From Deltaproteobacteria bacterium (lineage in GTDB: Bacteria > Myxococcota_A > UBA9042 > PHBI01), in assembly GCA_011526585.1 (NCBI GenBank), contig WYBB01000106.1, forward strand, positions 1 to 51,587: a DNA stretch of 51,587 bases, read 5' to 3'. The notes beneath the pieces are model-generated. The model did no database searches, was not told the origin of the DNA, and saw nothing but the letters and a program-made list of their open reading frames with translations. The stretch's first letter is position 1, and each line of letters opens with the position of its first letter. The translations under genes were made by a program, and so were the position numbers. This document shows, piece after piece, positions 38,346 to 46,425 of the stretch.

Positions 38346-38453
38346 GGGCGACCCTCGCAGCCGCCCGCGCCGTAGGGGCGGCCCTCGTGGCCGCCCGGGA
38401 CGTAGGGGCGGCCCTCGTGGCCGCCCGGAACGTAGGGGCGGCGGCCGCCCGCG
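38341..38453. repeat. 30-base tandem repeat CGTAGGGGCGGCC, four units
   Basis: Units start at 38341, 38371, 38401 and 38431. The first three are 30 bases and the last is shortened to 23. Each is CGTAGGGGCGGCCCTCGTGG followed by CCGCCCGG, itself palindromic (GGGGCGGCC / GGCCGCCC). Motifs of this GTAGGGGCG type recur as dispersed intergenic repeats in many genomes. The first unit provides the TAG stop of the AarF gene. Confidence 0.85.
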
Positions 38454-38458
38454 AGGTG

Positions 38459-38743
38459 TCAGGCCGCCTCGTCGAGCAGCCCCGAGAAGTCGTCCCACGA
38501 GATCGCGTCGTCGCGATCGGAGTCGAGGCGCGCCATGATGCCCTTGACCCACATGCCGCGCGTCAGCTTGTTGCCGATCCCGGCGTCGGCCAGGACCTCG
38601 TGGAGCTCGTCGGCCTCGAGGCGGCCGGTCTGGTTCCGGTCGTAGGCGTGGAAGCTCTTCTTCAGCGAGGCGACGGAGTCGTTGCCGTGCTTCTTGACGA
38701 GGAGCTGTCGCACCTTGGTGATGAGCTCGGTCTCGGGGGCCAT
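38459..38743 (-). CDS. EF-hand calcium-binding protein (calmodulin-like, two hands)
   Basis: The 94-residue protein has two EF-hand loops: DRNQTGRLEADE (D35-E46) and DSDRDDAISWDD (starting at D74), each flanked by helices. It has no signal peptide, so it is predicted to act in the cytoplasm as a calcium sensor or buffer. The second loop ends in Asp rather than Glu, which usually weakens binding. AAGGAG lies five bases before the ATG. A possible promoter lies at 38832-38860. No partner is evident. Confidence 0.85.
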   Translation of the reverse strand: MAPETELITKVRQLLVKKHGNDSVASLKKSFHAYDRNQTGRLEADELHEVLADAGIGNKLTRGMWVKGIMARLDSDRDDAISWDDFSGLLDEAA

Positions 38744-39061
38744 CTCTACTCCTTGCGTCGTCGGGTCTGGGACCGGCGACACCCGTGAGCAACGCAAGCG
38801 ACGTGCCAGCGACCGAGCGTGCGCTCTGCCCGTTGTAACCAATTGATTATGCTCACTCAACCGCTCCCGCCCGCGATCGCATGGCCCGCGATCGCGAAGC
38901 GGCGGACGCAGCGCGCGCTTCGCACCGCGCACGCTCCGCTACGCACGAGCGCCTCCCCGACCTTGATTTAAACGGCTGTTTGATGCATGGCACGTGAGCG
39001 GGGTTCGCACCGCGTCGCCCCTCTCCCGACCCTCGCCTCAGGCTCCACGGAAGTCTCGCGG
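38744..39061. other. 318-base intergenic region between divergent genes
   Basis: It holds the possible EF-hand promoter (38832-38860), a direct repeat of CCCGCGATCGC (38868 and 38885) and an AT-rich patch near 38963. I see no RNA gene, coding region or sigma-54 site. The plus-strand leader of the DUF1592-type gene lies at its right end. Confidence 0.5.
38832..38860 (-). promoter_or_regulatory. Possible sigma-70 promoter of EF-hand gene
   Basis: On the minus strand TTGAGT and TACAAC are 17 bases apart within an AT-rich island, four of six matches each. The start site would be about 80 bases before the ATG at 38743. Confidence 0.35.
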
Positions 39062-40840
39062 ATGCTCCTCATGCCTGTCACGCCCACCCGGCTCGCCGCC
39101 CTCGTCGTCGCGCTCACCGCCCCGGTCGCGCTTGTCGCCTGCGACGAGACCCCGGCCGCACCCCCCGACACCGGCCGCGCCGACACCAGCGCGCCCGAGG
39201 TCGTCGCCGACACCTCGCCCGAGGTCGCGCCCGACGTCGCCGGACCCTCCGACCCGGTGCGCCCCGCGCACTGCAGCGCCACCCCGAGCCCCGGGCCCTC
39301 GCCGCTGAGGCGCCTGACCCGGACCGAGTACAACAACACCGTGCGCGACCTGCTCGGCGACACCACGCGCCCCGCCGACGCCTTCCCGCCCGAGGAGACC
39401 ACCTACGGCTTCGACAACAACGCCAGCGGGCGCGGCGTCTCCCAGATCCACATCGAGCGCTACATGCTCGCCGCCGAGGCGCTGGTGAAGAACGCGCTCG
39501 CCGACCACCGCGACCTCGTCATCCCCTGCGATCCGCTCGAGATCCCCCACGAGCTCTGCGCCTCGCGCACCATCGAGCGCTTCGGCAAGCTCGCCTATCG
39601 CCGCTCGCTCACCGCCGACGAGCAGGATCGCTACCAGCGCTACTACCTCTCGCTCTACCCCGACGCCGGCTTCGACGGCGCGATCGCAACCCTCCTCGAG
39701 ATGATGCTGCAGTCGCCGCACTTCCTCTATCGCATGGAGATCGGCCACCCCGACGACGACGGCGACGGCGTCGTCGCGCTCACCGGGCCCGAGCTCTCCA
39801 CGCGCCTCTCCTACCTCATCTGGGGATCGGGCCCCGACGACGTGCTGGTCGCCGCCGGCGAGACCGGCCTCCTCGACACGCCGCAGGGGATCCGCGACCA
39901 GGTCCTGCGCATGCTCGACGACCCGCGCGCGCGCGAGGCCGTGCTGCACTTCCACCGCCAGTGGCTCGAGCTGACGAAGATCCCCGAGACCTACAAGGAC
40001 GAGGCGCTCTTCCCCGAGTTCGACGAGGGCCTCAAGGCGCGGCTCACGCAGGAGACCGAGCGCTTCGTCGACCACGTGATCTGGGAGGGCGAAGGCGACC
40101 TGACGACGCTCCTGTCGGCGGCCTACACCATCGCCGACCCGACGCTCGCCGAGCACTACGGCGCCGAGTACCCGCCGCACGATCCCGGCGTGCGCCCCGG
40201 CTTCACCAAGGTCGCGCTCGACCCCGAGGAGCGCGCCGGGATCTTCACGCAGGGCGCGGTGATGTCGGTGCAGGCCAAGTACAACCAGACCTCGCCGGTC
40301 TTGCGCGGCAAGTTCGTGCGCGAGCAGATCCTCTGCCAGCACCTCGCCCCGCCGCCGGCCGACATCAACATCACCCCGCCCGATCTCGACCCGAACCTGA
40401 CCACGCGCGAGCGCTTCCGCCAGCACAGCGACAGCGACGAGTGCGCCGGCTGCCATCGCAAGATGGACCCGGTCGGCCTCACCTTCGAGCACTACGATCC
40501 GATCGGCCGCTGGCGCGACGCCGAGTCCCCCACCCTGCCGATCGACTCGAGCGGCGAGATCCTCTTCACCTGGGACGCCGACGGCCCGGTCGCCGACGCC
40601 GTCGAGGTCGCCCATCGCCTCGCGCGCTCCGAGGAGGTCCGCCAGTGCTACGTCACGCAGTGGTTCCGCTACACCCACGGGCGCGACGCGGGCTTCTCCG
40701 ACGAGTGCAACGTCTTCGACCTGATGCGCGCCTTCGAGGACGCCGACTGGAACATCAAGGCGCTGCTCGTCGCGCTCACCCAGACCGACGCGTTCCGGTA
40801 TCGCCAGATCGTCGTGCCGGGCGCGGGAGAGACGCCATGA
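39062..40840 (+). CDS. Secreted DUF1592/DUF1588/DUF1595-type lipoprotein
   Basis: The 592-residue product has a lipoprotein signal (lipobox ALVAC) and an acidic Pro/Thr linker. It then shows the planctomycete-type domain series: DUF1587 start RRLTRTEYNNTVRDLLGD, DUF1595 (YRRSLTADEQDRYQRYY), DUF1592 (LLEMMLQSPHFLYRME), DUF1588 (QGAVMSVQAKYNQTSPVLRG, then CQHLAPPP) and a DUF1585-like end (VTQWFRYTHGR). The DUF1588 region contains ECAGCHRKMDPVG, a CxxCH motif that could bind c-type heme. These proteins are usually encoded next to a DUF1552 protein, as here, where the start codon of the next gene overlaps this stop (ATGA). No biochemical function is established. Confidence 0.88.
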   Translation: MLLMPVTPTRLAALVVALTAPVALVACDETPAAPPDTGRADTSAPEVVADTSPEVAPDVAGPSDPVRPAHCSATPSPGPSPLRRLTRTEYNNTVRDLLGDTTRPADAFPPEETTYGFDNNASGRGVSQIHIERYMLAAEALVKNALADHRDLVIPCDPLEIPHELCASRTIERFGKLAYRRSLTADEQDRYQRYYLSLYPDAGFDGAIATLLEMMLQSPHFLYRMEIGHPDDDGDGVVALTGPELSTRLSYLIWGSGPDDVLVAAGETGLLDTPQGIRDQVLRMLDDPRAREAVLHFHRQWLELTKIPETYKDEALFPEFDEGLKARLTQETERFVDHVIWEGEGDLTTLLSAAYTIADPTLAEHYGAEYPPHDPGVRPGFTKVALDPEERAGIFTQGAVMSVQAKYNQTSPVLRGKFVREQILCQHLAPPPADINITPPDLDPNLTTRERFRQHSDSDECAGCHRKMDPVGLTFEHYDPIGRWRDAESPTLPIDSSGEILFTWDADGPVADAVEVAHRLARSEEVRQCYVTQWFRYTHGRDAGFSDECNVFDLMRAFEDADWNIKALLVALTQTDAFRYRQIVVPGAGETP

Positions 40841-42300
40841 CCCGGCGCAGCCCGACCGATCGCAGCCCCTCCGACCGCGACGCCCTCGAGCGCGCGCACC
40901 CCGACGCCAAGACCCCGCTCGACGGCTGGTCGCGGCGGGCTTTTTTGCGCGGCGCCGGCGGCGTCGCCGTCGGCCTGCCGTTCATGGCGTCGCTCGGGCT
41001 CGCGCCCTGGTCGTCGCGCCGCGCCCACGCCGCCGAGACCGGGCCCTTCCCCAAGCGGCTCATCGTGATGTTCAGCCCGAACGGCACGATCAAGAAGAAC
41101 TGGCTGCCGACGGGCGAAGGCCATAACTTCCAGCTCTCGCGCATCCTCGAGCCGCTCGCGCCGCACCAGGCCGACCTCATGGTGCTCGACGGCATCAGCA
41201 TGCTCACCGCCAAGCACGGCCCGGGCGACGGTCACCAGACCGGCATGGGCCACATGCTCACCGCGGTCGAGCTGCTCTCGGGCGAGCTCTTCCAGGGCGG
41301 CGGCGACTCGGGCAGCGTCGGCTGGGCCGGCGGGATCTCGGTCGACCAGGCGATCGCCAACGTCGTCGGCACCTCGACCAAGCTGAAGTCGCTCGAGCTC
41401 GGCGTGCAGGTGCACGGCGCGACGGTCTGGTCGCGCATGAGCTACCTCGGCCCGAACCAGCCGATCCCGCCCGAGAACGATCCCCGCGCGGTCTTCGCCC
41501 GCCTCTTCGCCGACATGAGCATCTCGCCGGCCGAGGTGCTGGCGCGCGATCGCCGGCGCAAGTCGATCCTCGATCTGGTGATGGGCGAGTACGCCGCGCT
41601 CGCGCCGAAGCTCGACGCCTTCGATCGTCACAAGCTCGAGGCGCACCTCGACGCGATCCGCGAGGTCGAAAAGCGCCTGCAGACCGAGGTCACCGGCGTG
41701 TCCGAGAGCTGCATCGTGCCCGGCGAGCCGAGCTACCCCGAGCACATGGACCCGAACAACTACGAGGCGGTCGGGCGCCTGCAGATCGATCTGCTCGTCG
41801 CCGCCATGCAATGCGACCTCACGCGCGTCGGCTCGATCCAGTTCTCGCACTCGGTGAGCCAGCACGTCTTCACCAACCTCGGGCTCGGCCAGGCGCACCA
41901 CGACCTCTCGCACGAGGGCGACTCCAACGAGGACGCGCAGGAAAAGCTGACGCAGATCAACCGCTTCTACGCCGAGCAGATGGCCTACCTCGTGCGCCGC
42001 CTCGCCGAGACCCCCGAGGGCGAAGGCCGCCTCCTCGACAACACCGTGGTCGTGTGGGTCAACGAGCTCGGCAAGGGCAACTCCCACAGCCGCGACGAGG
42101 TACCCTACGTTCTCGCCGGCAGCTGCGGCGGCTACTTCCAGACCGGCCGCTACGAGCGCTTCCTCCAGTCGACCCCGCACAACGACTTCCTGGTCACGCT
42201 CATGCGCGCGATGGGGCTGTCGACCGAGCGCTTCGGCGACACGCGCTACGCCAACGCGCTCGCCTCCAACGACGTGCTGAGGCGCATCGGCCGGAGCTGA
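40837..42300 (+). CDS. DUF1552 secreted protein (Tat signal)
   Basis: The 487-residue protein starts with a Tat-type signal, SRRAFLRGAGGVAVGLPFM, and a cleavage-like RRAHAAE. The mature part matches DUF1552: LIVMFSPNGTIKKNWLPTG, FQLSRILEPL, LDGI, GHQTGMGHML, QVHGATVWSRMSYLG, and a late HHDLSHEGDS and VWVNELGKGNSHS. The His/Asp/Glu distribution resembles the alkaline-phosphatase-like DUF1501/1552 proteins, but no reaction is known. Export of a folded, probably metal-containing protein is implied by the Tat signal. It is coupled to the upstream DUF1592-type lipoprotein gene. Confidence 0.9.
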   Translation: MTRRSPTDRSPSDRDALERAHPDAKTPLDGWSRRAFLRGAGGVAVGLPFMASLGLAPWSSRRAHAAETGPFPKRLIVMFSPNGTIKKNWLPTGEGHNFQLSRILEPLAPHQADLMVLDGISMLTAKHGPGDGHQTGMGHMLTAVELLSGELFQGGGDSGSVGWAGGISVDQAIANVVGTSTKLKSLELGVQVHGATVWSRMSYLGPNQPIPPENDPRAVFARLFADMSISPAEVLARDRRRKSILDLVMGEYAALAPKLDAFDRHKLEAHLDAIREVEKRLQTEVTGVSESCIVPGEPSYPEHMDPNNYEAVGRLQIDLLVAAMQCDLTRVGSIQFSHSVSQHVFTNLGLGQAHHDLSHEGDSNEDAQEKLTQINRFYAEQMAYLVRRLAETPEGEGRLLDNTVVVWVNELGKGNSHSRDEVPYVLAGSCGGYFQTGRYERFLQSTPHNDFLVTLMRAMGLSTERFGDTRYANALASNDVLRRIGRS

Positions 42301-42435
42301 CGGCAAGCGTGCGGGGCACGGGCGGGCGCAGAGCGGCCCGCATGGCCTCCCGATTACATCGTTCCATCCGAGACTTTCATCATCGGCCGTCTGAGGGCAT
42401 GCTCCGGTGACGGGTCGCGCGGCTGCGCGCGGCCG

Positions 42436-43836
42436 ATGACCCCCCCGACTCGAGGCAGGTTCTTGCTGGGCTGGCTCGGCTTGATCTTGGGAGCGCTCGT
42501 CGTGATCGGCGCGCTCACGTCCCTGTGGTCGCGCCTTGGCGCCACGCGCCGCGCGCACGCCGAGCTGCGCGCCGAGCGCGACGGACTCGCCGAGCGCGCC
42601 GCCGCCCTCCAGGCGCAGGTGGCGACGCTCTCCCAGGAGCAGGCGCGCCGTCAGGCGCTGGAGCGCCAGCTCGACGAAGCGCAGAAGCTCGAGGCGGTCG
42701 GACAGCTCGCCGGCGGGATCGCCCACGACTTCAACAACCTCCTGACCGCCATCCTCGGCAACGCCGAGCTCCTGCGCATGCGCCCCGATCTCGAAGCGAT
42801 CCGCGAGGAGCTCGACGAGATCCTGCGCGCCGGCCGTCGCGGCGCCGAGCTCGTGCGTCAGCTCCTGTCCTTCGCGCGCAGGAACCCCGGCCAGGTCGTG
42901 CCGATCGATCTGCACCAGACGATCGAGGACTCGGTCTCGCTGCTCCGGCGCGCCACCTCCCAGCGCATCTTCGTGCACGTCGCCCTCGACGGGGAGTCGC
43001 CGATCATCGAGGCCGACCCGGCCACGCTCGAGAACGCGCTCTTGAACCTCGGGCTCAACGCGCGCGACGCGATGCCCGACGGCGGCCACCTCACCTTCCG
43101 CACGCGCCAGCTCGATCACCTCCTCGACGGCGCGACGCCCGCCGGCGCGCCCGCCGATCTGCCGCCCGGGCGCTGGGTGCATCTCAGCGTCGAGGACACC
43201 GGCACCGGCATGAGCGACGAGGTCAAGGCCCACGTCTTCGAGCCGTTCTTCACGACCAAGCCGCTCGGCAAGGGCACGGGCCTCGGCCTCGCCTCGGTCT
43301 ACGGCACGGTCAAGACGCTCGGCGGGCGCATCCACGTCGACTCGACGCTCGGCCAGGGCTCGACCTTCCACCTCTGGATCCCGCTGACCGACAAGACCCC
43401 GGAGATCGTCGACGAGCCCGACCCCAACGACGTCGTACGCCGCGGCGGCCACATCCTGCTCGTCGACGACGACGACGCCGTACGCCAGGTCGGCAGGAAG
43501 CTCCTGACCGAGCTCGGCTGCACCGTCTCGACCGCGGTCGACGGGCTCGAGGCCCTCGACTTCTACCAGGAGCACCGCCGCGAGATCGATCTGGTCGTGC
43601 TCGACATGCAGATGCCCAACCTCGACGGCCAGGGCACCTTCCGCGAGCTCCGCAGGATGAACCCCGCCGTGCGCGTGCTGCTCGTCTCCGGCATGGCCGG
43701 CCGCGAGGAGGCGGAGCGCTGCCTCAGCGACGGCGCCCTCGACGTCCTCTCCAAGCCCTTCCGCATCGAGGACCTCTCCCGCGCCATCGCCCGCTACGGC
43801 CGTCTGCAGCGGAGCCCGCCGCATATCACCACATGA
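42436..43836 (+). CDS. Hybrid histidine kinase without sensor domain
   Basis: The 466-residue protein has one transmembrane segment (~9-30), a short coiled coil, then a HisKA-type dimerisation region with H97 in [16 protein letters not shown]. The ATPase domain has N box [15 protein letters not shown] boxes DTGTGMSD and [13 protein letters not shown]-terminal receiver domain has acidic pocket DDDD, D390 ([11 protein letters not shown]) and K440 (SKPF). There is no periplasmic or PAS sensor, so input probably comes through the membrane helix or partners. No output regulator is adjacent. No ribosome-binding site is obvious before the ATG. Confidence 0.9.
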   Translation: MTPPTRGRFLLGWLGLILGALVVIGALTSLWSRLGATRRAHAELRAERDGLAERAAALQAQVATLSQEQARRQALERQLDEAQKLEAVGQLAGGIAHDFNNLLTAILGNAELLRMRPDLEAIREELDEILRAGRRGAELVRQLLSFARRNPGQVVPIDLHQTIEDSVSLLRRATSQRIFVHVALDGESPIIEADPATLENALLNLGLNARDAMPDGGHLTFRTRQLDHLLDGATPAGAPADLPPGRWVHLSVEDTGTGMSDEVKAHVFEPFFTTKPLGKGTGLGLASVYGTVKTLGGRIHVDSTLGQGSTFHLWIPLTDKTPEIVDEPDPNDVVRRGGHILLVDDDDAVRQVGRKLLTELGCTVSTAVDGLEALDFYQEHRREIDLVVLDMQMPNLDGQGTFRELRRMNPAVRVLLVSGMAGREEAERCLSDGALDVLSKPFRIEDLSRAIARYGRLQRSPPHITT

Positions 43837-43937
43837 TGAGCGCGCCGCCGAATCTGCTGGCGCTCACCGCGGTGATGGCATAGGTTCCCGCCCCACGCCC
43901 GGCCCCGAGGGTCCGGCGCAACACCCGGAGAACGCCC

Positions 43938-44096
43938 ATGGGCATTGGCGATCGATCGCTCAAGATGCGTCAGCGCGATGCGCAACGTAAGAAGAAGGCG
44001 CGCGAGGCGCGCAAGCGTCAGGCCGCGATGGCGGCTTCCGCGGCGGCCAAGCCGCCCGCGCCCTCGACCCGCCGCGGCTCGAAGAAGGCCTCTTGA
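43938..44096 (+). CDS. Very basic 52-residue protein
   Basis: This short gene starts MGIGDRSLKMRQRDAQRKKK and ends in RRGSKKAS. Nearly half of residues 9-32 are Arg or Lys, followed by an Ala/Pro-rich stretch, so it should bind nucleic acid or the ribosome. GGAGAAC precedes the ATG by seven bases, the frame has a stop only at 44094, and codon use matches the neighbours. Its function and family are not recognised. Confidence 0.6.
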   Translation: MGIGDRSLKMRQRDAQRKKKAREARKRQAAMAASAAAKPPAPSTRRGSKKAS

Positions 44097-44180
44097 CCGC
44101 GCCTCTGCGCGGAGCTAATGGGCTCCTCGCGCGATGCGCGGCAGGCCTCCGACGAGGTGTCCTGTTCGCGCCGTGACGAT

Positions 44181-44265
44181 GCGAAAGTGGCGGAATTGGT
44201 AGACGCGCCAGGTTCAGGTTCTGGTGAGCATTACGCTCGTGGGGGTTCAAGTCCCCCCTTTCGCA
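44181..44265 (+). tRNA. tRNA-Leu (anticodon CAG)
   Basis: The 85-base sequence has acceptor GCGAAAG / CTTTCGC plus A, a D arm with TGGCGGAATTGGTAGACGC, anticodon stem CCAGG / TCTGG enclosing TTCAGGT (anticodon CAG), a long variable arm (TGAGCATTACGCTCG) and T arm GGGGGTTCAAGTCCCCC. The long variable arm is diagnostic of a class II tRNA. CCA is not encoded. Confidence 0.96.
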
Positions 44266-44291
44266 CGCACCCCTTCGTGGCCCCCCGGCTC

Positions 44292-44630
44292 ATGCGAGTG
44301 ATCGCGGGCCTCTCGATCGCGCTGGCGATCGCCGCCGGCGCCTGCACCGATCCCGGCGACGAGGCGCTCGATCGGATCACGCGCGGCGCCGAACGGCTGA
44401 TCGCGATCGCCGAGCAGCGCGCGCGAGGCGAGCTCGATCCGCCGCAGACCAACGCCGCGCTCGCCGCCTGGGAGCGCACCGACGGCGCCGCGATCGAGGC
44501 GCTGGTCGCCGAGCACGCGCGCGCGCTCGGCAAGGCGTCGCGCGAGGTCCTGGCCGAGCGCTGGAGACACGTCTCGGAGCGGCTCCGGGAGCGGCTCTCA
44601 GCGATCGGCGCCGATTCACGATCGGATTAA
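44292..44630 (+). CDS. Small helical lipoprotein
   Basis: The 112-residue product has a signal peptide and lipobox IAAGAC followed by TDPGDEALDR. The mature part is charged and almost entirely helical (RITRGAERLIAIAEQRARGE and REVLAERWRHVSERL), with no other Cys. It follows tRNA-Leu by 27 bases and may share its transcript. There is no clear ribosome-binding site. The family is unknown. Confidence 0.62.
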   Translation: MRVIAGLSIALAIAAGACTDPGDEALDRITRGAERLIAIAEQRARGELDPPQTNAALAAWERTDGAAIEALVAEHARALGKASREVLAERWRHVSERLRERLSAIGADSRSD

Positions 44631-44720
44631 GGTCGCCCCGCTGATGACCGCTCCGAAAAGCGGTGGTACCTTCCAACTCGTGATGTCTCTGCGGGTGCCG
44701 CGACGATCACCCATTATCGT

Positions 44721-44909
44721 CCCAACCCGTGATCCAGACCCCGGGGTCCGTCCCTGATACCGGTGTGCAAGCCCACCTTCATTGTAGTGGGAAGCCTGAG
44801 GTGTCATATCGGAGCCCACCTACTGAGGAAGGGTTTGGGTCGGGGTGGTCCGGTCGGCCCAGGTGGAGCTCATGGGGCGAGGTTGGAATCGACCTCGCCC
44901 GACCCTTTT
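44721..44909 (+). ncRNA. Structured RNA candidate, 6S-like in some elements
   Basis: The 240-base gap between two genes contains a rod-like fold followed by a terminator. GGGGTCCG (44743) pairs with CGGAGCCC (44810-44817, one bulge), TGATACC (44755-44761) with GGTGTCA (44800-44806), and CCCAC (44772) with GTGGG (44787) around a ten-base loop. GTCCCTGA, GGAAGCC and CCCACCT occur in the order seen in 6S RNA, but the apical part is shorter than in E. coli. The ends are uncertain. Confidence 0.4.
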
Positions 44910-45181
44910 CCTTGTCGGCCTGCATCCCACGCAGACAGCGCATGCAGCCCGACGAGCAGGCCGGTGAAGACGACCAGCACCGGCGTGCGTAGCCCGTTGT
45001 CGATCGCCGGGGCGCCGAACACGAAGGCGACGAGGCGATCGTCGAGCGCGGCGTGGCCGGCGAGGAAGCTCCGCACCCACACCATCGCGAAGCCGAAGAG
45101 CAGGGCGTCGATCACGCGCCCGCGCGCGAGCTGGCCGAGCCCGGGCACGAGCGCGGAGGCGATGATGGCGAGCGCGCGCAT
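44870..45181 (-). CDS. Small TM2/DUF-type membrane protein
   Basis: The 103-residue protein begins IIASALVPGLGQLARGRVID, the glycine-rich start common to TM2-like and related small membrane proteins. It has two or three hydrophobic helices (about 3-25, 27-45 and 64-84) and a polar tail. Function is unknown. Its last codons overlap the terminator stem-loop of the plus-strand RNA candidate. It is divergent from the oxidoreductase gene at 45262. Confidence 0.68.
   Translation of the reverse strand: MRALAIIASALVPGLGQLARGRVIDALLFGFAMVWVRSFLAGHAALDDRLVAFVFGAPAIDNGLRTPVLVVFTGLLVGLHALSAWDAGRQGKGSGEVDSNLAP
44875..44909 (+). terminator. Rho-independent terminator (plus strand)
   Basis: GGGCGAGGT and ACCTCGCCC form a perfect nine-base stem with an eight-base loop, followed by GACCCTTTT. 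The T tract is on the plus strand only, so it should end the RNA candidate and any readthrough from 44292-44630. It lies inside the 3' end of the opposite-strand gene. Confidence 0.72.
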
Positions 45182-45261
45182 GGCGGCTGTGCTAACACGC
45201 GGTCGCCGGCGCGGGTAGCGCGCGCCGATCGAACGCGAGCGAACGCACGACGGAGGGCGAG

Positions 45262-46290
45262 ATGAAGGCGGTGGTGATCCGAGCGCACGGTGGCCCCGAG
45301 GTCTTGAAGATCGAGGAGGTGCCCGATCCGGTGCCGGGCCCGGGCGAGGTCGTCGTGAGGGTGCGCGCCGTGGCGCTCAACCACCTCGATCTGTGGGTGC
45401 GGCGCGGGCTGCCGGGCGCGCCCTTCCACCTGCCGGCGATCACCGGCGCCGACGCCGCGGGCGACGTGCACGCCGTCGGCGCGGGCGTCGACGACATCGC
45501 GGTCGGCACGCCGGTCCTGGTGATGCCGGGGATCTCGTGCGGCCACTGCGCGCACTGCGTCTCGGGCGCCGATCAGCTCTGCGCGCGTTACGGGATCCTC
45601 GGCGAGTCGTGCGATGGTGCCCTGGCCGAGCTGGTCAAGGTCCCGCGCGAGAACGTGATCGCCAAGCCCGAGCGCCTCTCCTACGAGGACGGCGCCGCGA
45701 TGTCGCTGACCTTCCTGACGGCCTGGCACATGCTCGTCGCGCGCGCCGAGCTGCGCGGCGGCGAGACCGTGCTCGTGCAGGCCGGCGGCTCCGGCGTCGG
45801 GGTCGCGGGGATCCAGATCGCGCGCTTTGTCGGCGCGCACGTCATCGCCACCGCCGGCAGCGAGGACAAGCGCCAGGCCGCGCTCGATCTCGGCGCGCAC
45901 GCGGTCGTCGACTCGCGCGATCCGAGCTGGCCCAAGGCGGTCAAGGAGCTCACCGGCGGACGCGGGATCGACGTCGTCTTCGAGCACGTCGGCGGCGAGA
46001 CCTTCGAGCGATCGCTGCGCGTCCTGGCCAAGGCCGGCCGCGTCGTCACCTGCGGCGCGACCAGCGGCGTCGACGTCAAGGTCAACCTGCGCCACGTCTT
46101 CTTCAAGAGCCAGTCGATCCTCGGCTCGACCATGGGCAGTAAGGGCGAATACCACCAGCTCGTCGCGCTCTACGCGCAGGGGATCTTCAGGCCGGTGATC
46201 GATCGCGTGCTGCCGCTGTCGGAGATCCAGGCCGCGGAAGCGGCGCTCGAGGCGCGCGAGGTCTTCGGCAAGGTCGTGCTCGTACCCTGA
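45262..46290 (+). CDS. Zinc-type alcohol dehydrogenase/quinone oxidoreductase family protein
   Basis: The 342-residue protein is a medium-chain dehydrogenase/reductase. It has the NAD(P)-binding GGSGVGVAGIQIA loop and a structural-zinc Cys cluster CGHCAHCVSGADQLC. It lacks the second set of catalytic-zinc residues in the usual Cys/His arrangement; the position reads VALNHLDLWVRRG. It probably reduces enals or quinones with NAD(P)H; the substrate is unknown. GGAGG lies eight bases before the ATG. It is monocistronic and divergent from the small membrane protein. Confidence 0.88.
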   Translation: MKAVVIRAHGGPEVLKIEEVPDPVPGPGEVVVRVRAVALNHLDLWVRRGLPGAPFHLPAITGADAAGDVHAVGAGVDDIAVGTPVLVMPGISCGHCAHCVSGADQLCARYGILGESCDGALAELVKVPRENVIAKPERLSYEDGAAMSLTFLTAWHMLVARAELRGGETVLVQAGGSGVGVAGIQIARFVGAHVIATAGSEDKRQAALDLGAHAVVDSRDPSWPKAVKELTGGRGIDVVFEHVGGETFERSLRVLAKAGRVVTCGATSGVDVKVNLRHVFFKSQSILGSTMGSKGEYHQLVALYAQGIFRPVIDRVLPLSEIQAAEAALEAREVFGKVVLVP

Positions 46291-46425
46291 GGACCACCAA
46301 ACCCGCGTCTCACCGGCATCTAACCGCCTTTGACCAGGCGTTGAACGAGGTCACGCGCAGGTGTTAGGTCGATGCCAGGTCGCCTCGGCGGCCGGGTCGG
46401 TCCGTCACCGCGAACGAGGCTTGCG

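Noticed and set aside
38341..38453. Short CRISPR-like array
   Set aside because: Repeats are contiguous with no variable spacers, and the units are palindromic G/C elements; no cas genes are present.
40441..40470. Calling the DUF1588 protein a c-type cytochrome
   Set aside because: One CxxCH motif alone is not enough; it is reported as a possibility only.
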